Shown piece after piece: positions 21,326 to 29,825 of a stretch of 36,548 bases of DNA. The notes below the pieces were generated by a model, which saw nothing but the letters and a program-made list of their open reading frames with translations, made no database searches and had not been told where the DNA came from. How positions within the stretch are numbered: the first letter of the stretch is position 1; the number at the start of each line of letters is the position of its first letter. Made by a program: the position numbers and the translations under genes. Origin of the DNA: an uncultured Prevotellaceae bacterium (GTDB taxonomy: Bacteria > Bacteroidota > Bacteroidia > Bacteroidales > Bacteroidaceae); assembly GCA_900316445.1 (NCBI GenBank), contig ONCZ01000055.1, positions 1 through 36,548 of the forward strand. The letters are read 5' to 3'.

Positions 21326-22693
21326 ATGATAAATTCTTCGGCGTTCCAAGGAAAAAAGGCGGCGTATTATACGCTGGGCTGCAAGTTGAACTTCTCAGAG
21401 ACATCGACCTTTGGGAAGTTGCTGCAGGAGATGGGCGTGCGCACGGCTGAGAAGGGTGAGCAGGCGGACATCTGCCTGATCAACACCTGCTCGGTGACGG
21501 AGGTGGCCGATCATAAGTGCCGTCAGGCCATCCACAAGATGGTGAGGCAGCACCCTGGGGCGTTCGTCGTGGTGACGGGATGCTATGCGCAGCTCGAAGC
21601 CGAGGCGGTGGCGAAGATTGAGGGCGTGGATCTGGTGCTGGGCTCGGATGAGAAGGCGCAGCTGATCCAATTCTTGAGTGAGAAGTTGGATCTGAGAGGT
21701 GAGTGGAGAGAGGTAAGAGGTGAGAGATATGACCAAAGGCAGGGGACACCTTATTATATTAAGAAGACGAAGGATATCAAGTCGTTTGCGCCGAGTTGTT
21801 CGAGGGGCAACAGGACGAGGTATTTCCTGAAGGTGCAGGACGGCTGCGACTATTTCTGCACATACTGCACGATACCATACGCCAGAGGCTTCTCGCGGAA
21901 TCCGACCATCGCCTCGCTCGTGGAACAGGCTGAGAAGGCTGCCCGGGAGGGAGGCAAGGAGATCGTGCTGACGGGTGTGAACATCGGCGATTTCGGCAAG
22001 ACCACGGGTGAGAAGTTCATCGACCTGGTGCAGGCTCTCGACCGAGTGGAGGGCATCAGCCGCTACAGGATCAGTTCGCTGGAGCCCGACCTGCTGTCGG
22101 ACGAGCTGATTGCTTTCTGTGCCGAGAGCCGGGCGTTTATGCCGCATTTCCACATCCCCCTGCAGAGCGGCAGCGACACGGTGCTGAAGCTGATGCACAG
22201 GCACTACGATGCCCAGTTGTTTGCGGACAAGATCCACCGTATTAAGACGCTGATGCCCGATGCGTTTATCGGTGTGGACGTGATGGTGGGCTGTCGGGGT
22301 GAGACGCCAGAGTGCTTCGAGGAGACCTACACGTTCCTCAATGACCTCGACGTGACGCAGCTGCACGTGTTTCCCTATTCGGAGCGCCCTGGCACATCGG
22401 CCCTGAGCATCCCCTACGTGGTGAGCGACAAGGACAAGAAACTGCGCTCGAAACGGCTGCTCGAACTGTCGGATGAGAAGACGGAGGCGTTTTATCGTCG
22501 GCATATCGGCCAGGAGGCGGAGGTGCTGTTTGAGAAGGCGACGCGCGGCAGGGCGATGCACGGCTTCACGAGGAACTACATCCGTGTGGAGCTCCCGGCC
22601 AAGGATGCCGATCCTGCACTCGACAACCAGCTGGTTAAAGTACGTCTGGGCGATCTGACGCCCGACCGTCAAGCGCTGAGGGTTTGTTTATAG
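21326..22693 (+). CDS. mtaB: tRNA t6A37 methylthiotransferase MtaB
   Basis: Radical SAM enzyme that adds a methylthio group to N6-threonylcarbamoyladenosine at position 37 of tRNAs, producing ms2t6A. The 455 residues show the MTTase N-terminal cluster cysteines (C19 in TLGCK, C55 in NTCSVT, C86 in GCYAQ) and the radical SAM motif CDYFCTYC (C174, C178, C181). A TRAM-like C-terminal domain follows (VLFEKATRGRAMHGFTRNYIRV). The CKLNF and TEVADHKCRQ segments separate MtaB from MiaB and RimO. Residues about 124-136 (RGEWREVRGERYD) come from a 7-bp tandem repeat inside the gene (21694-21728), probably a loop extension. It stands alone, bracketed by direct repeats. Confidence 0.95.
   Translation: MINSSAFQGKKAAYYTLGCKLNFSETSTFGKLLQEMGVRTAEKGEQADICLINTCSVTEVADHKCRQAIHKMVRQHPGAFVVVTGCYAQLEAEAVAKIEGVDLVLGSDEKAQLIQFLSEKLDLRGEWREVRGERYDQRQGTPYYIKKTKDIKSFAPSCSRGNRTRYFLKVQDGCDYFCTYCTIPYARGFSRNPTIASLVEQAEKAAREGGKEIVLTGVNIGDFGKTTGEKFIDLVQALDRVEGISRYRISSLEPDLLSDELIAFCAESRAFMPHFHIPLQSGSDTVLKLMHRHYDAQLFADKIHRIKTLMPDAFIGVDVMVGCRGETPECFEETYTFLNDLDVTQLHVFPYSERPGTSALSIPYVVSDKDKKLRSKRLLELSDEKTEAFYRRHIGQEAEVLFEKATRGRAMHGFTRNYIRVELPAKDADPALDNQLVKVRLGDLTPDRQALRVCL
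21694..21728. repeat. Five 7-bp units inside mtaB
   Basis: GAGAGGT-like units lie at 21694, 21701, 21708, 21715 and 21722 (GAGAGGT, GAGTGGA, GAGAGGT, AAGAGGT, GAGAGAT). They encode an Arg/Glu-rich loop between the MTTase and radical SAM domains. Thirty-five bases alone would not keep the frame, so flanking bases must compensate. Confidence 0.75.
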
Positions 22694-22724
22694 TTTAAAG
22701 TTTATAGTTTATAGATGATTACAT
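22686..22724. repeat. GTTTATAG repeat, copy downstream of mtaB
   Basis: 39-nt near copy of 21279-21318, starting inside the last codons of mtaB (stop TAG at 22691-22693). Confidence 0.85.
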
Positions 22725-22759
22725 TGGAGGTAGTAATATATTAATAATGTACGCGCGAG

Positions 22760-23785
22760 ATGGAAAAGAAGGTGGCAATCGTCATATTGAACTGGAACGG
22801 GGAGAAGATGCTCAAGGAGTATCTGCCCTCCGTGTTGCGCTATTCGAGGGACGAGGCGACTGTCTATGTGGCCGACAATGCCTCGACGGACGGCTCGCTG
22901 GCACTGCTCAGACAGCATTTCCCAGAGGTCAGGCTGATTGTGCTCGACAAGAACTGGGGTTTCGCCGAGGGTTATAACAGGGCCCTGAGGGAGATTGAGG
23001 CGGAGTATTATCTGCTGCTGAACTCTGACATCGAGGTGACGCACCACTGGCTGACGCCGATGATAGAGTATCTGGACAGTCATCCAGACGTGGCCGCCTG
23101 CCAGCCGAAGCTGCTCTCAATCTTCGACAAAGACCAGTTTGAGTATGCGGGAGCGAGTGGGGGCTACCTCGACACCTACGGCTATCCCTTCTGTCGCGGC
23201 AGGGTGTTTGAGACGGTGGAGGCCGACAACGGACAGTACGACACGCTGGCTGACGTGCTCTGGGCGACGGGTGCTGCGCTGATGATCCGTAGTAAGGACT
23301 ATTGGGACGTGGACGGTCTCGACGGGCGCTTCTTCGCCCATAACGAGGAGATCGACCTGTGCTGGCGGCTGCGCATCAAGGGCCGCAGGATTGTCTGTCA
23401 GCCTGAGTCGCAGGTGTACCACGTGGGTGGCGGCACGCTGCCGAAGAGCAATCCGATGAAGACGTTCCTGAACTTCCGTAATAATTTGACGATGCTCTAT
23501 AAGTGTCTGCCTGACAGCGAGTTTTCGCGCGTAATGCGCTGGCGCTGGTGGTTAGACTACTTAGCTGCGTGGGAGATGCTCATCCTGAAACGCAACGTGG
23601 GCGACTTCCGGGCCGTCTATCGGGCCCGCAGGGCTTTTAAGCACTGGCGGAAGGACTTTGAGGCCGATCGCAAGAAGATACAGGCCAGTCGTGTGGACAA
23701 AAGAGTGCCAGAGCGAAAGGGCTTTTCCCTGCTCTGGCAGTATTACGTGAAGGGTCGGAAGACGTTCAGTACTTTACCTGAATAG
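22760..23785 (+). CDS. GT2-family glycosyltransferase, rhamnosyltransferase-like
   Basis: Transfers a sugar from a nucleotide donor, probably in surface polysaccharide or glycolipid assembly. The 341 residues have the GT-A fold landmarks: VAIVILNWNG (5-14), VADNAS (37-42), GFAEGYNRA (67-75), LLLNSDIEV (85-93) with the metal-binding N-S-D in place of DxD, and FFAHNEEIDLCWRLR, the catalytic-base region typical of COG1216 enzymes. There are no strong membrane helices; a C-terminal Trp/Arg-rich segment (MRWRWWLDYLAAWEMLIL) may lie on the membrane. It follows mtaB by 66 nt and overlaps the convergent DUF4861 gene by 20 nt. No polysaccharide cluster is adjacent, so the acceptor cannot be guessed. 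Confidence 0.9.
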   Translation: MEKKVAIVILNWNGEKMLKEYLPSVLRYSRDEATVYVADNASTDGSLALLRQHFPEVRLIVLDKNWGFAEGYNRALREIEAEYYLLLNSDIEVTHHWLTPMIEYLDSHPDVAACQPKLLSIFDKDQFEYAGASGGYLDTYGYPFCRGRVFETVEADNGQYDTLADVLWATGAALMIRSKDYWDVDGLDGRFFAHNEEIDLCWRLRIKGRRIVCQPESQVYHVGGGTLPKSNPMKTFLNFRNNLTMLYKCLPDSEFSRVMRWRWWLDYLAAWEMLILKRNVGDFRAVYRARRAFKHWRKDFEADRKKIQASRVDKRVPERKGFSLLWQYYVKGRKTFSTLPE

Positions 23786-24962
23786 GCTTCAGCACCTCTT
23801 TCTTCCATTCCTTTAGAAATTCGAACCACTCCTCTGCGGAGTGATAGCCGAAGGTCTCGTTGGCTGAAGTGTAGATGACCTTGTAGGCGATGTGGTTGTC
23901 GGGCGTGGCGATCACAAAGGCGTAGTTGTCCTTATTGGCAGGCTCCTCGCTACGGATGTATTTCTGAGGGATGCAGACGGCCAGTCCCACCGTTTCGCGC
24001 TTCCAGTTGATGGTGTCGGAAGAGGGGTAGTCGGTGCCCCAGCAGGCGCGCAGGCCCTTGTGGTCGGAGAACTCCACGGAGCCCTTGACGTTGATGACGC
24101 CTGTGGAGAAGAGGCGGTCGGAGACGTTCTTGTTGAAGAACACATCGACATCGGTATCGCGATGGCCAGCGTACTGGGTGTAGCGGACGGTCATATTCAC
24201 CCCTTGCCAACCACGGTCGAAGAGTTCGACGATGGTACGGAGGGGACCGTAGGAGATGACGCGCTGCGTACGAGAGCGAACGGGGTCGATCATCGTGGGC
24301 TGCTGGCCGTCCCAGCCTCGGAAGGCGCCCAGTCCGAAGGTGTTTCCCACCCACAGCACATCGTCGCCATAGCCCTCTGCTTTCTGCTCCTTCGAGGTGT
24401 AGAACTGCGTGGCCTGTAGTTCGAGGCGTTTCTGGAACTTTCCGTAGAGGTCGAGCGTCTGGCGCTTGTCGAAGTAGATGCGGATGCCGTTGAGTTCGCT
24501 CTCGAACTCGACACCGTGATGGTGCTGGATGTGGTAGGAGTCGGCACAGTCGCCACGGGCGGTGATTGACTCGATGAAGTTGTTGTGTTTGTTCTTCTCC
24601 TTTACCTTGTCGTTGCGCAAGAGCATATCTGTATAGACGCGGGCAGGGTAGGTGCGTGGCTCACCCTCGGAAAGGAGCGTCACCTCGTATAGTTTCGTCT
24701 CGTCGCCATTGAGGTCTGCCAGGAAGCAGAGTTCGTCGAAGGTGTCATCCTGATTGAGGTCGTCGAGCTGGCAGGGGATTTCCTGTCCGCAGGTGGTGAC
24801 GAGGACAGAGCGGATGTCGCCAAAGGGCGTGAGGCTGATGACGACGGGCTGGTCTGTGCGGGCAGTCGCTAAGGGATTGGTGACGCTGACGGTGAACGTC
24901 TGTTGTGCTTGGGCTCCCAGGGTGAGGGCCATCAGCAGGAGGGTGAGCATTTGTCTTTTCAT
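23766..24962 (-). CDS. Exported DUF4861 family protein
   Basis: A periplasmic or surface protein of 398 residues with a signal peptide (MLTLLLMALTLGAQA, cleavage about residue 19). The match to DUF4861 is from the beta-sandwich layout and phrases such as CQLDDLNQDDTFDELCFLADL, ITARGDCADSYHIQHHHGVEFESELNGIRIYFDKRQTLDLYGK, DVLWVGNTFGLGAFRGWDG and NKDNYAFVIATPDNHIAYKV. DUF4861 proteins in Bacteroidota often accompany polysaccharide-degrading loci and resemble carbohydrate-active folds, but no activity is established and no such locus is adjacent. Its 3' end overlaps the GT2 gene by 20 nt in convergent orientation. Confidence 0.85.
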   Translation of the reverse strand: MKRQMLTLLLMALTLGAQAQQTFTVSVTNPLATARTDQPVVISLTPFGDIRSVLVTTCGQEIPCQLDDLNQDDTFDELCFLADLNGDETKLYEVTLLSEGEPRTYPARVYTDMLLRNDKVKEKNKHNNFIESITARGDCADSYHIQHHHGVEFESELNGIRIYFDKRQTLDLYGKFQKRLELQATQFYTSKEQKAEGYGDDVLWVGNTFGLGAFRGWDGQQPTMIDPVRSRTQRVISYGPLRTIVELFDRGWQGVNMTVRYTQYAGHRDTDVDVFFNKNVSDRLFSTGVINVKGSVEFSDHKGLRACWGTDYPSSDTINWKRETVGLAVCIPQKYIRSEEPANKDNYAFVIATPDNHIAYKVIYTSANETFGYHSAEEWFEFLKEWKKEVLKPIQVKY

Positions 24963-24983
24963 ACCATCTGTTTTAGTAGGCTA

Positions 24984-24991
24984 CAAAAATA
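24984..24991 (-). promoter_or_regulatory. -7 box of the DUF4861 gene
   Basis: TATTTTTG on the minus strand, 21 nt before the start codon. A TTTG lies 24 nt upstream, longer than the usual spacing, so the promoter is probably weak. Confidence 0.5.
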
Positions 24992-25082
24992 AGAAAAAAG
25001 GCTGAAATATGCGCTCAAATTTTACACAAATAAACAAAAGTGTGCAATTTTGAGCACTTTTTTTAAAATAATTAGGTTAAAA

Positions 25083-25114
25083 TTTGGAATTATGAATATT
25101 TTTTAGTAAATTTG
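25083..25114 (+). promoter_or_regulatory. Bacteroidota-type promoter of gldB
   Basis: TTTG (25083-25086), 20 nt, TAAATTTG (25107-25114). The leader to the GTG at 25155 is about 33 nt. Confidence 0.85.
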
Positions 25115-25154
25115 CACGGTCTTTTAACAAATAACGATAGGAATCAGTTTCACT

Positions 25155-25958
25155 GTGCGTAAGATATATTATCTGGTATTTGTCATAATGCTTGGGTGCA
25201 TTAGCTGTGAATGGCAATTCAAGTCCTCCGACGATGAGGACAAGACAGTTGCCGTTGACCGCTACGACCGTATCCAGTCGTTGTATCTGACGACGGGCGA
25301 TTTCTCAGCCTTGCAACAGATGAACACAGCCTATCCGATGCAGACGCGGACGCTGATCGAGGACGTGCTGCGCATCGGCAAGGTGAACGATCCGGAGATC
25401 AACAAGACCTTCCTCAGATTCTATCAGGACACGACGCTGCAGGCGCTCATCGCAGAGACGCAGCAGCAGTATGCCAGTATGGACGACATCAACGAGCAGC
25501 TGACACGGGCCTTCAAGTATCTGCGTAAGCACATCCCCAACCTCGATATGCCTGAGGTGTATGCCCAGATAGGGTCGCTGGATCAGAGTGTCGTTGTAGG
25601 TAATAACAGCATCGGCATCTGTCTCGACAAATACTTAGGTACGAACTTCTCGCTGTACAAGAGACCTGATTACGGCTATTCGGATGAGCAGCGACGGATG
25701 ATGGACAGGAAATACATCGTGCCAGACTGCATCGGATTCTATCTGCTGAGCCTCTATCCGATGCCGCTCGACAGTGGGATGACGCAGAAGGAGCGCGACA
25801 TCTATATCGGAAAGATTCAGTGGGTCGTCGATGAGGCGATGGGCGAGGAGGTCTTTGCTTCGAGGTTCACCCGTATGGCGGGCCGCTATATGAAACGCAA
25901 TAAGAATGCCACTGTTGACCAACTGCTACGAAATAACGACTTCAAGGATTTCTATTAA
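25155..25958 (+). CDS. gldB: GldB-like gliding-motility lipoprotein
   Basis: A lipoprotein of 267 residues anchored by the lipobox in MLGCISC (lipidated Cys about 18). The GTG at 25155 is used because the first internal Met would leave no usable signal. GldB features: VDRYDRIQSLYL near the start, a helical region ending FKYLRKHIPNLDMPEVYAQIG, and GICLDKYLGTNFSLYKRPDYGYSDEQRR. In flavobacteria GldB is needed for gliding; many non-gliding Bacteroidales keep a homologue whose role is unclear, probably in the envelope. The gene is 18 nt upstream of the DPP-IV gene, so the two probably share the promoter at 25083-25114. Confidence 0.85.
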   Translation: MRKIYYLVFVIMLGCISCEWQFKSSDDEDKTVAVDRYDRIQSLYLTTGDFSALQQMNTAYPMQTRTLIEDVLRIGKVNDPEINKTFLRFYQDTTLQALIAETQQQYASMDDINEQLTRAFKYLRKHIPNLDMPEVYAQIGSLDQSVVVGNNSIGICLDKYLGTNFSLYKRPDYGYSDEQRRMMDRKYIVPDCIGFYLLSLYPMPLDSGMTQKERDIYIGKIQWVVDEAMGEEVFASRFTRMAGRYMKRNKNATVDQLLRNNDFKDFY

Positions 25959-25976
25959 ACATAAGGAAAAACAAAT

Positions 25977-28193
25977 ATGACCAGATTTTTTAGAGCATTA
26001 TGTCTTTCGGGCGCTTTGTGCCTTGCCGGTTTATCGGTATTTGCAGGTGGAAAGCTGGACTTGAAGGCCATCACCAAGGGAGAATTCTCACAGGAGACGA
26101 TGACTGCCGTGCGCCCCAGTGCAGACGGTGAGACCTATACGCAGATCAGTGCTGATGGCAAGCAGATCGTGAGCTATTCCTTCCGTACAGGCAAGCAGGA
26201 AAGCGTCGTTTTCGATGCTGCTACGGCCAGAGGCGGACAGGTGAGCAGGGTGGATAACTATATTATGAGTCCTGACGGTCGTCGTATCCTGATCCAGACA
26301 CAGACGAAGCCCATCTACCGTCGTTCGTTCACGGCTGTGTATTATATCTATGACATCCGGAATAATAAACTGGAGCCGCTGAGTGACGGCGGTCCGCAGC
26401 AGACACCGGTATTCTCACCCGACGGTAACCAGATTGCCTTCGTCAGAGACAATAACATCTTCTTGGTGAAGCTGCTCTACGACAATGCGGAGAGCCAGGT
26501 GACGAAGGATGGCAAGCGCAACGAGGTGCTCAACGGCATACCAGACTGGGTGTATGAGGAGGAGTTTTCCACAAACTCGTCGATGGTGTTCTCTGCCGAC
26601 TCGAAGCAGATCATCTGGATTCGCTACGACGAGACGGACGTGAAGCAATATTCCCTGCAGCTGTTTAAGGGGCTCTATCCGGAAAAAAAGGAATATTTAG
26701 AATATCCTGGATTCTATACCTATAAATATCCTGTGCCTGGTCAGGTGAATTCGAAGGTCAGTGTGCATAGTTTTGACATCAAGTCGCATCAGACGCGACG
26801 CATCGAACTGCCGTTGGATGCTGACGGCTATATCCCCCGTATCAAGGCCACCAGCGATCCGACGAAGATAGCCATCTTCACACTCAACCGCCATCAGGAC
26901 GTGCTGAGGATCTATATGGCCAATCCTTTGTCGACCGTCTGCCAGCTGGCTGTCGAGGACAAAGTGGACAAGTATGTGAAGGAGGAAACCTTCGAGGAGG
27001 TGAAGATTACGGACAAGCACATCCTGCTGCCCAGCGAGCGCGACGGCTATAATCATCTGTATCTCTACAATCTGAATGGCCAGTTGCTGCGTCAGATTGT
27101 GAAAGACAAGTATGTAGTGCAGCGTGTCTACGGCTTCGATGAGTTGACGGGCGATGCATACTTTGCCGCCAATCCCAACGGGCCTACAGACCAGCAGGTG
27201 ATGGTTGCCCATGCCAACGGAAAGACGGAGGTGTTGTCGCAGAAGGCGGGTGTGAACAATGCCGTGTTCAGCAGCAATTTCAAGTTTTTCATCAATACGT
27301 GGAGCGACCTGAACCATCCTGTGCAGTACACGCTCTGCCAGAACAACGGCAAAGTGCTGAAGACGTTGATAGACAATCAGGAACTGATGCAGAAACTCTC
27401 AGGCTATGATCTGGGTACGAAGGAACTTTTCACGTTCACCACCTCTGAGGGCGTGCAGCTGAACGGCTGGATGGTGAAGCCGAAGGATTTCAATCCTGCG
27501 AAGAAATACCCTGTCATTATGTATCAGTATGGCGGGCCAGGCAATCAGCAGGTGCTCAACCAGTGGGGCATCGGTATGAACGGCGGTGGGGCCATCCTCG
27601 AGCAGTATCTCTGTCAGCAGGGCTATCTCTGCGTCTGTGTCGATAATCGTGGTACAGGTGGCCGTGGAGCCGAGTTTGAGAAGTGTACCTATCTTCGTCT
27701 GGGAGAGCTGGAGGCCCGTGATCAGGTGGAGACGGCTCTGTGGTTAGGCAGTCAGTCGTATGTCGATAAGGAAAGGATCGGCATCTGGGGATGGTCGTAT
27801 GGTGGCTGGAACACGCTGATGTCGATGTCGGAGGGAAGGCCTGTGTTCAAGGCTGGTGTGGCGATAGCTCCTCCTACCTGCTGGCGCTTCTACGACTCAA
27901 TCTATACGGAACGCTATATGCGGACACCCAATGAAAACAAGGCTGGCTATGACGAGGTGAACCCCATCGCCAGGGCTTCGCAGTTGAATGGTGCGCTGTT
28001 GCTCTGTCACGGACTTGCTGACGACAATGTGCACTATAGGAATACGGCTGAATATGTGGAGGCACTGGTGCAGGCTGACAAGGATTTCAGACAGTTGGTC
28101 TATACCAATCGCAACCACAGCATCTTTGGCGGAAACACAAGAAACCACCTGTTCCGTCAGGCCATAAACCACTTTAATGCTACATTAAAATAA
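25977..28193 (+). CDS. dpp4: Dipeptidyl peptidase IV (S9 family)
   Basis: Exported serine peptidase that removes X-Pro or X-Ala dipeptides from peptide N-termini, used by these bacteria for protein nutrition. A signal peptide (LCLSGALCLAGLSVFA, about residues 8-23) is followed by an eight-bladed propeller region with TolB-like strands (YIMSPDGRRILIQT, PVFSPDGNQIAFVRDNNIF). The DWVYEEEF motif (190-197) carries the Glu pair that holds the substrate N-terminus. The hydrolase domain has the triad Ser607 (GWSYGGW), Asp682 (HGLADDNVH) and His714 (NRNHSI). Length (738) is normal for bacterial DPP-IV. It follows gldB by 18 nt. Confidence 0.95.
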   Translation: MTRFFRALCLSGALCLAGLSVFAGGKLDLKAITKGEFSQETMTAVRPSADGETYTQISADGKQIVSYSFRTGKQESVVFDAATARGGQVSRVDNYIMSPDGRRILIQTQTKPIYRRSFTAVYYIYDIRNNKLEPLSDGGPQQTPVFSPDGNQIAFVRDNNIFLVKLLYDNAESQVTKDGKRNEVLNGIPDWVYEEEFSTNSSMVFSADSKQIIWIRYDETDVKQYSLQLFKGLYPEKKEYLEYPGFYTYKYPVPGQVNSKVSVHSFDIKSHQTRRIELPLDADGYIPRIKATSDPTKIAIFTLNRHQDVLRIYMANPLSTVCQLAVEDKVDKYVKEETFEEVKITDKHILLPSERDGYNHLYLYNLNGQLLRQIVKDKYVVQRVYGFDELTGDAYFAANPNGPTDQQVMVAHANGKTEVLSQKAGVNNAVFSSNFKFFINTWSDLNHPVQYTLCQNNGKVLKTLIDNQELMQKLSGYDLGTKELFTFTTSEGVQLNGWMVKPKDFNPAKKYPVIMYQYGGPGNQQVLNQWGIGMNGGGAILEQYLCQQGYLCVCVDNRGTGGRGAEFEKCTYLRLGELEARDQVETALWLGSQSYVDKERIGIWGWSYGGWNTLMSMSEGRPVFKAGVAIAPPTCWRFYDSIYTERYMRTPNENKAGYDEVNPIARASQLNGALLLCHGLADDNVHYRNTAEYVEALVQADKDFRQLVYTNRNHSIFGGNTRNHLFRQAINHFNATLK

Positions 28194-28256
28194 ATAGTGT
28201 CTTCTGAAAAAAGATTAATAAATGGCTGGAATCGTGTGATTTAAGCAAAAAGTTTG

Positions 28257-28264
28257 TAACTTTG
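28257..28264 (+). promoter_or_regulatory. -7 box of the BACON-domain gene
   Basis: TAACTTTG followed by GCAGCC, 33 nt before the start codon; the -33 position is only TGTG at 18 nt spacing. Confidence 0.6.
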
Positions 28265-28296
28265 CAGCCGATTTCTATATATTTATATTGTAAAAG

Positions 28297-29751
28297 ATGA
28301 AAATTATCAAATGTTTAGGAATATGCCTGCTCGCCGTTTTGGCCTCTGTAGGGTTTGGATCCTGCAGCAGCGATGATGAGTACAGCAGCCGACTCAGGGA
28401 GCTGATCCTCAAGGACATGACGTTCGAGACAAGCGAAGAGGAGGGGCCGTTGTCTCGAACCACGAGCTTCCGAAATGAGGATCTGTCGAACTATCTGGCT
28501 ACCCCTGATGCTTCATGGTGTCATGTATCTATCGATGTAGCCAAGTCGCAGATGACAGTGTCGGTTGATGAGAACAATAGTTATGGAGAGCGTGTTTGTG
28601 TTGTCACGATGACGGACGTCAAGGCTCCGGAGATTAGCCGTACGTTCAAAGTGTCGCAGAAGCAGAACAATGTGATCATGGTGTCTCCGAATAATTTCGA
28701 GGTAAAGACGGATGGCGGTGAGTTTAGTTTCGAACTTGAATACAACGTCAATGACTATGAGATAGAATGTGATGTTGACTGGGTGGCTGTTCAGAATCGC
28801 ACCAGAGCACTCTCCAAGAAGACCATCTCTTTCAGCGTCAAAGAGAACACGTCTGGTAACCCCCGTCGTGGTGTGATCACCATTTCCAGCGAATCCACCT
28901 ATGATCCCATCTATGTTACGATCTATCAGGAGTATGAGAAGAAGGAGTACTTCATTTTGGTTAAAGACTATTTTGAGATTGATGAACTTGGTGGCAATGT
29001 CTCTGTCAGTGCTCAGACCAACAAGACGATGTTTGATATCTGGAAGCCTGCAGATGCGTGGGCTCAGCTTGGCGAACTGGAGTCATTTACGGAATTGAAT
29101 GCTATCACGCAGCACGTCAATGTGGCACCGTTCACAGACAAAGTGGCAAGCAGATCGACCAGTATGTATATAGATGAGTATGAGGTCACTATTACGCAGT
29201 ACAGAAACCTCTATATCAGGGAGTCTGGTATCAGCATGCTCCGTCAGGAGACGAGTCAGCTGAGTATCTATAGAAGTGATGATTTTGACGTCAAATGGTC
29301 TTCTTCAGATGAGAGCGTCGCCAAGGTGGATGCCAATGGTCTCGTGACTGGTGTTGGTGCTGGCACAGCAACGATCACCGTGACTTCATCGAACGGCAGG
29401 TATAAGGACAGTGTTCCTGTGACGATTGAGAAACCTGAAGATCTCAGAGACTATCTCAATGTGGAGTGGCAGCCGTATTTCGATGGCAATGATGTGGAAT
29501 CGTTGGCCTGCACGTTGAACAATGACAGTAAGTATAACATCCAACTGACCAAGTGCGAGATCTATTCAGATCTGAAGATGCTGAGCTATCTGGATTACAA
29601 TGAAAAGTCTGGTGCTCTGAAAGCCGGTGATAGCAAGAAGGCATCCTTCGATGGTTTGAAGGGCAAGGGTTCTAAGTTCGGCTTCACGGTCGTCTGGTAC
29701 TATCTCTTTAACGGCGAGAAGTTCACCTACAGATGCGAATACATGCCATAA
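28297..29751 (+). CDS. Surface lipoprotein with BACON and bacterial Ig-like domains
   Basis: A lipoprotein of 484 residues with lipobox FGSC (Cys23) followed by SSDDE, an acidic stretch resembling the lipoprotein export signal for the Bacteroidota cell surface. BACON-like beta domains follow: residues about 30-125 (WCHVSIDVAKSQMTVSV), about 130-215 (FEVKTDGGEFSFELEYNVND, DWVAVQNRTR) and about 222-300. An Ig-like Big_2 domain lies at about 320-378 (DVKWSSSDESVAKVDANG, then VGAGTATITVTSS). The C-terminal about 100 residues (LNVEWQPYFDGNDVESLAC) are not assigned. Such proteins often bind glycans or mucins. It stands alone, with its own -7 box and a terminator. Confidence 0.88.
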   Translation: MKIIKCLGICLLAVLASVGFGSCSSDDEYSSRLRELILKDMTFETSEEEGPLSRTTSFRNEDLSNYLATPDASWCHVSIDVAKSQMTVSVDENNSYGERVCVVTMTDVKAPEISRTFKVSQKQNNVIMVSPNNFEVKTDGGEFSFELEYNVNDYEIECDVDWVAVQNRTRALSKKTISFSVKENTSGNPRRGVITISSESTYDPIYVTIYQEYEKKEYFILVKDYFEIDELGGNVSVSAQTNKTMFDIWKPADAWAQLGELESFTELNAITQHVNVAPFTDKVASRSTSMYIDEYEVTITQYRNLYIRESGISMLRQETSQLSIYRSDDFDVKWSSSDESVAKVDANGLVTGVGAGTATITVTSSNGRYKDSVPVTIEKPEDLRDYLNVEWQPYFDGNDVESLACTLNNDSKYNIQLTKCEIYSDLKMLSYLDYNEKSGALKAGDSKKASFDGLKGKGSKFGFTVVWYYLFNGEKFTYRCEYMP

Positions 29752-29773
29752 AAGATTAATCCCCGCCAAAAAT

Positions 29774-29802
29774 AATCCCCGCCGATCCAGTCGGCGGGGA
29801 TT
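29774..29802. terminator. Bidirectional terminator between the BACON gene and glyA
   Basis: AATCCCCGCCGA (29774-29785) pairs exactly with TCGGCGGGGATT (29791-29802), loop TCCAG. T-rich tails lie on both sides (CATTTTATT on plus, ATTTTTGG on minus). A partial extra copy of the left arm, ATCCCCGCC, lies just upstream (29759-29767). Confidence 0.9.
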
Positions 29803-29825
29803 CATTTTATTATATAGGATTAGGA

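Noticed and set aside
21395-22672. 425-codon open frame antisense to mtaB
   Set aside because: It mirrors mtaB, is rich in His, Leu, Arg and Gln with no known motif, and has no promoter; mtaB has all catalytic cysteines.
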